DNA of 49,937 bases from Acanthaster planci (taxonomy: Eukaryota; Echinodermata; Asteroidea; Valvatida; Acanthasteridae). The notes beneath the pieces were generated by a model. The model did no database searches, was not told where the DNA came from, and saw nothing but the letters and a program-made list of their open reading frames with translations. A program made the position numbers and the translations under genes. Shown here one piece after another: positions 26,701 through 38,700 of this stretch. Location of the stretch: NCBI RefSeq assembly GCF_001949145.1, contig NW_019091447.1:142491-192427 (forward strand), given 5' to 3'. Positions within the stretch are counted from its first letter, which is position 1. Each line of letters begins with the position of its first letter.

Positions 26701-29700
26701 CAGTTAATTGCCCTGATGCTTGTCTCATCCTTTGCATTCACGTACCTACACCTGCCATACCCCTCATCATCGTAGCGTGTGACCTCATTGCATGTTCTTG
26801 TGTTTCTAACCTTTGTCTGCCTCAGATGCAGCAATAAAAAGCACTGTGCAGTTCCTGCAACAAACCAGATCTTTGGGAACCCATGTCCAGACATCTACAA
26901 ATACTTAGAGGTGCAGTTTCAGTGCATCATGCCTCCTCGTAAGTACACACATTCCGGAGTCTGTTGTCATGGTAATAGACAAAAAAAGGTAGACACAATT
27001 ATGTAACTCTTCCTATCCTAACCTCTTCAACATTTTGATATACATGTATATCGTAACTTCAAGAGTGTGCAAAGCAGTTGACCAGTCTGCAGTGACCAAC
27101 ATTAATTTGATGTTGCTACATTGTACTTCTCAACCAGAATACTTTGAGAAGTACAAACAGTTTTTGTGAATAAAATTTTTTTCCACGATGAAAGGGATAC
27201 CAAATGATCAGTTATTACGATCAGCAGCCCAGGTGTTTTTTTTTCCATTTTCTTGCAGTTAATATTTCCTCCATATTTTAATCTGCCCTCAGCTTGTATC
27301 TTCTAGAAGTTGCTTCGACCTCCTGGTCTATTAAAAAAGAAAACTGAAACCCCCTTTTTATTTGATCTTGGAAAGCATGAAGAGTAAAGTTGAGTGAAGG
27401 GTTTGCTGATGACAGCACCGGTGCCCTTATTGAAGATGTGTGTGTGTGAATACCTAGACACCAAACCTAACAATTAATTGTCTCTCTAACGTCTTCTCCT
27501 TAATGCTTATGCATGCATCATGCTCACCCTGCTGGATTTGATGATAATGTTACATGCATGTGAAAACAGTTTGAAATGTGATATTCGAATAATGGTTCAA
27601 CTTCAACAGTGCCATTTACTGAGGATGAAAACAGGCTTCAATTTAAATGTCATGTACTGTGTACATGGACATTAATGAACCATTCATTATGATGTACCTT
27701 GTGTAAAAAGTGCAAATTTTATACAAATGTAAAAACACATTAAAAAAATGGTTGTGCCTTTTCATCTGCTTATTGTCATTTTATGCTGGAATGGAAAACC
27801 GTGAAGGCCTACATGTACTTGATGATGGTCCAGACTTTTAGATTTAGACTTTCTGTAAGCCAGCTTAGTGGAATAAACTTGGTTCAATAAAACAAAGTCT
27901 TAATTAAGCTGTTTGAAATTGTCCAAATGGCCAAGCAGGTTACAATGGATGCATTTTTGTGTCTGTGCTTTTCTCTGAATTCTTGGAATGCTGGAGTGAT
28001 GTGGGGATGCTAAGAGCAAACTACATTTGGAGAAATAATTGAATAATTCAGTACCTCGTACGGAGATGCCAAAAGAGTGTTTCCCGTGACTGTAGTGCTG
28101 ACAGGATGAATTTGACTGACTGTGTTTATTGTTCTTGCCTGTGATACTTACGTGTGCTGTTTTTCACAGGGGAATCACCCACAAGGATTACATATTTTCT
28201 TGTCACACTAGCTCAGCATCCCATTATGGGTAAATATTTTGTACCAATCCCCAAAAGTTCTCGTTCTGTAACCTGCTGTCAGTAAATGAAATTAAGAGAA
28301 CTTTTTTCTGGTACTTGGGAATTCTTCAAGTTTAGAGCTCTTAAATTTGCACAAGTTGGCAGAGGGCCACATTTGTTTGAGGGTCATTAGAAGTGATATT
28401 TTTTATATCCTCTCTGTCAAAGAACTTGTCCATGACATGCAGTAAAAATGCACGTAAAGGGGTTATTTATCGTGAAATACACGAACATCTGGAAGACCGC
28501 CACTGCAGATGCATGTACCAGTAAATGAAATTAGAAAACCTCATCGAAAATAATTATTCGTTCCCATAGCAACCACCAGGCCGTCAACCACGACAACCAT
28601 TCCACCACCTACAGTGGCAGTCAGCACGCCTTCTCCCACAGTGAGACCCACTCAGCGTCCCACCCAGATGTCCACTCAGAGACCCACTCAGATGCCAACC
28701 CAGAGCCCCACCCAGAGCCCCACTCAAATTCCAACCCAAATCTCCACCCAGAGTCCCACACAGAGCTCCACCCAGATGGTGACCACATCCAAAGTTGCTG
28801 CTCCAACGTGTAAGCTGCAACCTTTTTTATTTGACCTCTGTGAACCCAACATATTATTTCATCTGACCTATCAGGTTCTGCAATTTCACTGTTGAGATCA
28901 CATGACAAGATTGTCGAACCAGTTAAAGTAGGTTAAACTTATTCGCAATTCTAATAAAAAACGTGGTGTACATTTAATGACTTTTTTGGTCAAACCGATG
29001 AAAGTGTTTTTATACACGTTTGAGTGGAACGTACACTTGAGTGTACTCATTTAGTACACTCAACATGTCAGCAACTTCTAAGCACAAATTATCTAAAATG
29101 AAAAGAGGAACTTGAAAGAAAAAACCTTCAACCTGTGTTTGTATTTTGTTTCCAGCAAAGCCAGTGCCTCCACTCACTAGCCTCGCCCTCTGCCCTGCGA
29201 CCTTTCGGAGGGGAATCCAATGGCCTCAAATTCTGTCAGGATCACTCAGCAGACAACCCTGTCCCGAAGGAACTGTTGGTAGGCCTTTTTTTTGGTTTTT
29301 AATCAAGCTCTTTCAGGTGCTTTTAGAAGCAGGCATTCCTGCAGTCACCTCAAGTAATAGAGGGTTACAGTCTCATGCCTGTCTCTGACAATGATCATGT
29401 GTGCCTGAGTGTATACACAAAGGGTATCACTAGTGTGTCTCTTGGTCAAATTCATTTTGAGCATGTTTCTACATTGGTGTTGTGGTCTTAGCCCTAACAG
29501 CTCTGAATCCTCCAATTTTAATATGATTTTGTACACACACTAGGGAGTTAGGGTTAAGTTGGACGAATTCTGACAAAATTCATGACTGCGCAGAGAATTA
29601 GTAAATTCCATCCCTCTGAAATCCCTACATCACTGAAAAATCTTTGGGGTTTACAGAAATGTGCAAATTTCAGTATCAAGGAAGAGCAGATACTGGTGTG

Positions 29701-32700
29701 AGTTGCTCAAAGGTGGTCAGAGAATTCAGTAATCTGTTTGACTTACTGGAGTGCCAGATTTTTTGGGGTGTAAATTTGTCCAGCAATTTCCCTCTTCAAA
29801 ATCTCTAGATTTTTCTGGAGACATATCAAATATTTCTTTCGCCAGCCTGTGACTTCAAAGTTTCACTTCGATGGAGGATCAAAGCTTTAGGATGACTGAG
29901 ACCTTAAGCAAGGCGAGCTTGACAACTTGATGTAGACTAGCTTCAGAGAGCCACACCATGGCACTCAGGAAGCAGAAGGTTGTCTGGTTTTATCTGAGCG
30001 TTTGACCGGGTTCCTGGCAATTATCTTAGGGCAGGACTCATAGGTGCCTGATACATGTCAGACAGCATCCCCCCTTCCCCAAATTTCCATAGAACTGTAA
30101 TAAAGTGTTCAAAACATGGGTACCCGTTGCTGTCTTTAGGATAGTAAAAGAGAGCAGGAATTCCTGATTTGAAGGTTCTATTTGTGACAGGAAGATTGGC
30201 TGTAGACAGCTTGAGGTATATGGTAATGGTACACATGCATACAGTACAGTAGCTTGTCTTGTCAGGTGTAGTTACATTAAAAAGGAAACAGTGTTCAAAT
30301 TAAATTAGTAAATTACTGTCAAGAAAAGTCACTTACTTAATGAAGGCTGTTCCTGTGGGAAAGGTATACAGTTGACAGTTGCCTGAAAGAAGTCCCACTC
30401 CTCAAAACTATAAAAGACATGATTTTTTTTTCAGGTCTGGGGTACTGTCAAGTTCTAAAATACAGTTATACTGGATGTGTCACTAAATGTGTTTAGAAAA
30501 AGTAAGTATTAAACTTGACCAAGGGGCTGTCAAGGACATGCCATAAAGTTTAGTTCAAGGTCTGCGTGACAACTCCAGATGAAGTGTGAGAGATTAATTT
30601 ATTTTCACTGTGAACCATTGAATCCCCCTACGTGCATATACATGTACATACTGGTACATACATGGACTGCAATCTGAAAATTAGTGTGAACTTCTACGGC
30701 AGGTTTCCTTGTGATGTAAATATATAGTACACTCAGGTCATCAGGCATTTTTGGCTCATTTATGACCTGGTTTTGCAGGAAATCTTCTAATAGGTTTCAT
30801 TACAGGCCAGAGTTTGACCTCGGTCAGTGACCCCAGCTAATTACTCTCTCCTTTCCCCACGTGAGGATGGTGGCCTCAAATCTCGCATATTTGTCCTGAA
30901 CCTTTTATGGTCGCTGATCACATCATGTGCGATGTGTATTTGTTTATTTCAAACATTTAACCCAAAAGGCAGGGAAAAAAACTTCCAGCGTTGGTTCTCC
31001 TTCACTGTTGCTTGAGTTTTATTGGAAAAATCCACACATACATTGTACTCAGGAAAGATGGACATCAAAAATCAAACCAATCCTAATGCCCTGTTAAAAC
31101 AACTGAACCTGGTGAATTTGAACCTGTACAAATAGGATCTTGCTAAGCCATATCGAGTTATCAGTACATCATTGTGTCCAAGAATGGCTGCATGTCACAC
31201 TAAGAGTTACTGTTCGGAATTAACTGTTGACAGCCCCTCCTGAAACCACCGTGGGAAAAATCAGAGGAAGTCATTGTGAATTTTCTTTCGTTGTTTCCAC
31301 TTTCATTCCCTGTCTGTTATCAGTCACATTCCATGATTAATCAAGGAAAAAAGTACAGGTTATTACTCCCAAATTTACAGTATAGCAAAACTGAAGTAAT
31401 TATTATTTTTATTTTTTCGTCACTTTTGTTTTCATTTTTTTTTATCAAAACTGACTTTTTTTCTTTGTAGATGTCATCCTGCTCTTCTTTGTTGATGTCA
31501 CTTGACATTTTTACTGTTTTTCCCCATGACTGTCTGATTTAAACTCTTGGAATTGCCAACTCGAGTGTCCTAGGTTTTCCAGGTTAAAACCTGACGTCAG
31601 TTGCGGCCTTGCTCCACTTTCCTTCTGACTGAAAGTGATCGGCATCATCTGCAAAACAACTCAACCTAATCCGTCCAACATGTTTGTTGCATAAAATCAT
31701 TCTTCAAGATCTGTCCAGTTGGGGGGGGGATATATTTTTGATTCATTTTTGTGTATGAACATCATACTTGTACAGTCCATGCTTTTATAGCCTGTTACCT
31801 CAGTTTAATACTGTACATATGTACGTGTATGGAGCCATGGAGCTTGATTTCTACTGGCTAGTTCTGCTTTGAAGTTTAACACTGCCATACACGCACATGT
31901 ACATGGATGAGCTACTTTTACGAGTAATCTGAGGACCATGTGAACTATTTAGAACACAGTTTTTCAGTTTAATTAATACCCAATCATGCCGAAGACTAAA
32001 AGTGAACCCGTGCACAAATTTGTAACATTGCAGCAGATTCACATGTGAATGCAGGGCAACTGTAACGACCTTTCTACATGTACGTGTCCATGTACATGTA
32101 GGGCACATGTACATGCACATGTAGGCCTACATTGTATAATACTGGCTTAAGTTTGCTCTCCAGTGGGTGAAGTTCACACACACACACCTGTGTCGACATA
32201 TACATGTACATACACACAACATGAACATGTACACGTACATGTTTTGTTGTTATTTAATCGGTTGACATTGTTGAAAGATCTGGTGAAAAAGGGGGGAAAT
32301 GTAACATGAGGTGGATCCTTGTTTGAAATTAAACCAGCCCCAGTTTGTAATACAATCTACTGGATAAAACAAAAATAACACTTGGAGTGGAATAATGGAC
32401 TTAAAAGATTGGGTTCCTAATTGACAGGTTCTTTGGCAGTGAATGATTGCTGTATGCATGTGCTACAGGTCTCTGTGGGAGCATAGCTTCTATGAAATGA
32501 GATCCAGAGCTTCATGGGTATGCCTGGGTTTGGTATGCTAGTGCCTGCCAGAAAGAAGTGGCCTTAACAGCTGGGGAACCTGCATGCCATACTGGGACTT
32601 GCAGCCTGGAATGAACTAAGTCACCAGCAAAATTGAACAAAGGGGCACTTGGCTGCATCTATTGGCCTGGCCCAAATTCTCTGCCTCCCACTCTGAGGCT

Positions 32701-35700
32701 TGATATATTCCTTCCTTACTTTTGACCTTTTTGTGTCTGTGCTGACCTCAGAGGTTAAAGGTCAATTGCCAGCCATATTCATCCCTATCACTGTGATGGA
32801 GTTGGCACCTGTTCCCCACCAGAGTTGCATTCTTTAGGGAGACAGTAATGCCTTTTCAAGGTGCTCCTCTCAGGATTTCAGCACACTCTTTGATTTGTTG
32901 CACATATGCTAAAAATGTGGAACTCTAGGGCGGTTTTGGTTTGTGCTTTTTGTCATGTTTGTTTGTATCAATTGTGGGTAACATGCCTTCACAGTGATGT
33001 TAACAGCAGGGCCCAATTTCTGAGTGCTTCTTGGCACAAAGATTTATGCTAACAGAGGCTTCATGTACCTCAGGAAGAGGTTAAGCAGTAAGGTTGGCAA
33101 AAGGCAACCTTGATACCTCAGAGGAAAAATTTGGCAAAGTTGAAATCTCTCTGTGCTTGTTACTGTAAGCACAACCACACAAAGTACCACCATGAAGTAG
33201 TGCCGAAGGTTAGCTATTTTTTTCTGCTATAGCAAGTATAACTTTTCTGCTAAGCGGGTTTATGAAATTAGGCAGCAATTTATAGTTATATTCACAATTG
33301 AATATAATTCTTCATCAACCCATGAAGAATGTTGGTACGTTCTTGTTATTGCTTAATATCAACATGTGCAAGCACTTGATGGATGTTTGTGATGTTTCCA
33401 TTCAGGTAGAGGGGCTGAGTGGCACTGTGAAGGGAGGCCAGCCATGTGGATTCCAGAATCTGGGCCGGATCTCAGTCGCTGTGTGTCTGAATGGGCGGAA
33501 GATATAGAAGACAAGGTAAGAGCTTGTTTGGCAGAAAGTCGTCCGGTGGCAAAAAGGCACAGAGATGCGAGCCTTCCCACAGATGCACAGATGCAGGGTG
33601 AATGACATTGTTAACGTTTCGACTTCCAGTGCCGTGTTCATCGTGCTCATTTGCAGACATGGGACACAGATTTCCAACTAGTCTGTGAGGGACCATTTCT
33701 GCCCCCCTCCCCCCGTCCCCAGTGAACATCAGGGAAAGACTAATCATGCTTGGTAACCAGTTGGTTCTGAGCAGAATTAGTGGTAAACACTCACGTCATC
33801 GTCAGGAGAAGATAAAGAGCTTTTGTTCCTCCCAAAGTGGACCTACCTGGGTATCCACCCAGGAAAGTTTCATAGTGTCGGAGGAAAAAAAGGTGGGGTG
33901 GGTGATTGGATGGAAAGATGGCCGGACTGCTAGTGCCCTGCTTTTCATTTGGGTGTAGAAAGATGTACATGTCCCCTTCCCCTGATATCTAAATGATGGC
34001 TTTAGCCTTGCCATTTACTTTTAGATCCTTCTCTTTTGGAAAATTTACACCGACGTACATGTAGTTGGGCCCCCCTTTAAAATTATTCCACCGCCACTGC
34101 TTACATCAACATGAATATTCATGTCATTGTGCTATATTCAGCTGGATGTGTCTGCCAGTGAGATCTCTGAAGTCATTGCCAGCGCGGTAGAGAACAATAA
34201 AAAGATCTACGGTGGGGATCTGGTGGTTGTCACTGACTTGATGATGGATTCCGTTGGGAAGTTGAAGGAGGAACTTGCAGGCTTGAACAACACCCAGAAG
34301 TTTGAAATGGCTGAGACAGTCACAAAGGTACAGTAGGGTGATATTTCTCTCTACATAGATAAATTAAATTTGTACTAAAATCATGAATTTGAAGAAAATT
34401 GTGTTCCTTGTCAAAAATTTTAAATAGCGTAGCTCTTCGTAGGTTAGGTTTAAGTTTTCCTTGGTAAAGTTAAGTTTGCATGGTATCCGGGAAATACACA
34501 AGTCATAGTTCCAGTTGAATCTTATGGTTTGTATCATTTTTCTCTGGAAATGCTCTTTTGACAACTGACAGCATTTCTTGTTTTGGTTTCTGTAGAACTA
34601 TGTCAAGATAGGGAGCACTGTTCTTGGGGGCTCCAAGCTGGAGTCTTGGCAGGACTTACCAGGAGCAAAGAAGACCAAGACTGCCACCAGTCTGTTGTCA
34701 TCCATCGAGGAGACCGGTTTTGTGCTGGCTGAGAATCTGGGCACCCGTAACACCTTGACGAGTGAGGAAGGCAATGTTGGTAAGATGCAGGAGTTGATTT
34801 TAATATTGTTCATTTGCCCTTCTCTGATGCTATCACAAAAAATATGTGCTAGAGCTTGTGAGAGAAATTTACAAATTTGCTGATTTGAACCCACGGCCTC
34901 CAGCATAGTCTTAACCTCTCCATTGTATAGCTAGCCAAAGCCAGCTAGCTGGTTCACATCTGAGTAGTGGAAGCATTGTAGGGATTTTGAATTTTACGGG
35001 CAAACACGTTACTGAGTTGACCTTTCTTTTGTGGAAAATTCTGAGACACATTAGTGCCGTCTGCATAGAATACCAAAGGTGAATCTGGTGAAGACAGAAG
35101 TCAACATAGCCTGTCTAGTTAGCAGCTTTTCCAGTTTGGGGGAATGCAGATCTTTTACGTAGACCTACTTCCTTTAGCACTTGAAGTTTAGATGGTTTAT
35201 GGTGTTTTTAGAGTTCAATTGAATGACAACAGTTGTCAAAATTTGTTCAGTTGAATGAACATTTGTTCAGAAAAAGTTCAAAGACCCAGTCGACACTTGA
35301 ATATGCTGAGGTCATTATTTCCCTCAGTTAAGAGAAGATACATGTACATGTACGTTGTCTGCCTGATTCTTGGAAGTGCAGATTTCTTGCAAACTTTGTT
35401 AAATCGTATTTCCGGCTGAGCTGCTCCATGGATGTTATTGCTGAGGTTTACATGTACCGGTACATGCTTGTCCAAAATGATCTTTTTTTAGATCTCTGGA
35501 AATCCTGCTTTAAATGAGAAATCCTTAACTAGCGGTGCCTATGCTGTTACTTTCCAGATATGAAACTTGTTCCTGGAATTTGTTAATTGTTTTTGGTTTA
35601 AGTCTTAATGCAAGGTATTCTAAGATTTGGCTTAAAGGATTACCAATTTAAAAAGGTTGAAACTGTCCACTTTGTGGTTGGAATGATCAAAGAGAGCTAC

Positions 35701-38700
35701 ATATAGATCAAGTCTTCTGGTTCTGGGAATGTGGGTAAAGGGCTCAGAACCTACAAAGTCTGCCCCTATTAATCTTACGGTGTACAGAATTCGCACCAGG
35801 AATAAATATTAACCCTAACTCCCTAGGGTGTGTGCAAAATTGTACTAAAATTGCAGCATTCAGGGCTGTTAGGGTTAAAGATCTGGTTTGGAGTAAAGGT
35901 TTGATGAATCCAATTATTCGGAGTTCATAATTCTTTCAATTTGAAGACTTTTTAAAAAAATGGATCTGTGCAGATAAAGAGTTACTTTGAGACGGTAAGA
36001 GGAATCATTAAAGCATGTCTTCTATTTCGGCTATGACTGGAACAGACAGCCTTTCATAAAAATGTGTTTGTTAAATCAAAATTGACAAGTTGGGAGGAGT
36101 ATACATGTACCTTTGAATTGCCCTTTTCATGATAAGAGTTACTAATCAACGTAGTAAGCTCAACCCTGCCTTTCATCCTTCCTAGTGTAACTTCCAGAAT
36201 GCTTTAATTTGATGTACTGGGGTATTTAGAATGATTGAGGTGGGTCATGTCCATCCTGGAGAAAGCACTTGTCATGGTCTTTCACCTGAGATACATGTAG
36301 GCATGCACTCTGGCAAGTCTCTGCACTCTTGTGGTCAAAGAGCATTGGGTAATTCCAGAAATTAGGGGTCCAAAAGTGTGACATTTTCGTGTCCCTGTTC
36401 CATCTGACCTTTGTCATTTGACTTGGAAATATACACTGGAATTGGTTTCAAACTATTACTATTTGTTTGGCAGGTAATTTGCAGTAATTCATCACTCTTA
36501 GAAATTAGGAAATGTTTTCAGAACTTAACAAATCATATGTCAGATGTGACAGGGACACGAAAAAAATGGACCCCTAATTTCTGGAATTACCCATTTACAT
36601 GTATTTGAAAATGGACCTAAACCCTCTGCACAAGACGGGTGCATGTGCAGACAGGTCGTAATTCTGGTTGTGTAGCACAGAGAATGTGCCATAGGGCTTG
36701 GGTGGACTCGGGGATAGTGCCTGTCCAAAATGACTAGAAGGGTAAGGCTAACAAGTTTGTTTCTATCTGGACTAATTTGTGTCCAGGAAGACTTTATCTG
36801 CCCTCGTTAAGTTAATTGGCAACTTACCGGAGCCGAACCGGCTCGAGATGTAAAAGCTTTAAATATGAGGCCTCTGGAAACGTCCCCATGTTGAAAGAGG
36901 TGAGGCAGGAAATATCAATGCATCTTTGGCTCGGGATTAGGAACATGTCGGTTGTTGAAGGAAGAGTCGTGAATGGAAAAGTGAAGGAAAGCTCAAATGC
37001 TCATGTTTTGTTGTACATGTACTAGCCTCAGGTCTATTCCAAAGGTTCTTAAGTTCATACTAATAAAGTAATATTAGTAGATGTGATATATTTATTTATT
37101 TATATCTGATCATTCATTATAAACTAATATGTGATTTATTTTTATCAGCACTCAAAGTGTACTTTGATTTGTGGTTATTTTAGATGTACTGCATTGCTCA
37201 ACATTACTTCTTATGCTCATTGGCTAAAGTAATAATTAATTGCTTCCTTTTGCTGCAGTTTTGAATGTGGTGGTTCAAGATGCATCCAAGGGTGATCTCA
37301 AGGACATTTCCTTCCCTCGTCCATCTCAGCTGACATCCAGTGAGTGGCAAGACATCACTGACTCGATCTCCATCCCCGAGGCCAGCTTGAAGGACAGAAG
37401 CAAAGACGGTAAGACATGGATTCACATGCCTGAAATGCAAAGACAGGTTCTAACTGTAAAAAATGGCTTGCCGTAAGTCGTTCATAGACTAATCCAAAAA
37501 GACACCATAACTCCATGACCCCTTCTCCCCACTGCGTACATGTATTCTGAAAGTTTAAGGCGCAGTTGCAATTCGGCAAGTCACAACATCCTGTATGCTG
37601 ATTGAAGAGACACTTAATGCCCACCCATGACCTCACTGCTAGCATGGTATTACATGTAAGTCACGATTACATGTGCATGTATAGCTTCAAATTCTGGTCA
37701 CAGGATTAGTCGTTGTGGGCTAGCAATGATCCAGCTGTCTACCCAGGAAGTGATGATTCCTTTTGAACTTTGTCAAAAAAGGTAACATTGTCCTGCAGGC
37801 TTTTCAAATGTCATGTTGTCTGATTATTCAGATAACCAGTCTATAACTGCTGAGGAGGCAACTGTTTTCTTAGCAGTGCCTGTTTGACACTTTTGTGATG
37901 ATTTACCTGTTTACATCGTGTTGAGAAAACTCTGTCAGAAATCAATTAAAGCTGAGCAACCAACAGAAACTGCAGACTTCTTGACACGATGGTTGGAAAG
38001 TTTGCAAATCAAAAGTCAGACCACCTGTCATTTCGCTCCTTGCAGAATTTCAAAAAAGATTCTTCTGTGATCAAAATGTATTCTGTCCACAGGGGCATCG
38101 CCAGGATTGTTTTCCAGGGTTGGATTGACGTAAAGCATTTTATGTGGGGAGTGAGAGGGATAAGGCACTCATTGTATAAACTGAAAAACCATTCACCATG
38201 GAAGATGGGTTCAATTTGGAGGGGTTTTGAAGCATATTCTTGATTGTGATCCCCTTCCATCTCAGATTTTCATTTCTTTCATTTTTTTTTATTTTGCAAA
38301 TTGTTTTTTCTGGGGAGGGGAAGGGGGGCGAGTGCCCATGTCTTTTCCAACATTAAGCTTAGTTAAAAGCCAGTAGAAGAACGAGAACTCAAAGTGGTCA
38401 AAGATGGATTTGAATCTGATTTGAATTCTTTTTGTCCTCAGGCCTGTCAAAAGTGGTCTTCTTGGCTTACAACAATCTGGGCAGCCTTCTGGAGTCCAGC
38501 AGCTTTGGTAATGACCAGGAGCAGGACCTCTATGTGGTCAATTCACGCATCCTGTCTGCCTCCATCGGTGACCCTCGGGCCTCGTCCGATCTCTCCCAGC
38601 CAGCCACTATCATCTTCGAGCACATCAATGCCAACTTTTCTAAGCCTGTGTGCTCCTTCTGGAAATTTATGAATAGGTGGGAATTTTATGATAGTTCTTT

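Larger units (their letters stand above)
25800..26825 (+). other. Intron between alternative exons 3a and 3b
   Basis: 1026 nt, long enough that simple steric blocking of 3a-3b joining is unlikely; exclusion would have to rely on frame/NMD or on regulators. Holds A-rich runs near 26310 and 26395 and the TGCATG words listed separately. Confidence 0.75.
34780..37258 (+). other. Intron 9 (2.5 kb, inside GAIN)
   Basis: Holds a possible SINE remnant (34868-34960), a subfamily B MITE (35809-35878) and a 248-bp hairpin MITE (36346-36593). No exon candidates with matching phase recognised. Confidence 0.7.

Noticed and set aside
28584-28908. Minus-strand Gly/Ser/Trp-rich frames over exon 5
   Set aside because: Shadow of the plus-strand PTQx repeat, which has clear splice sites and in-frame neighbours.
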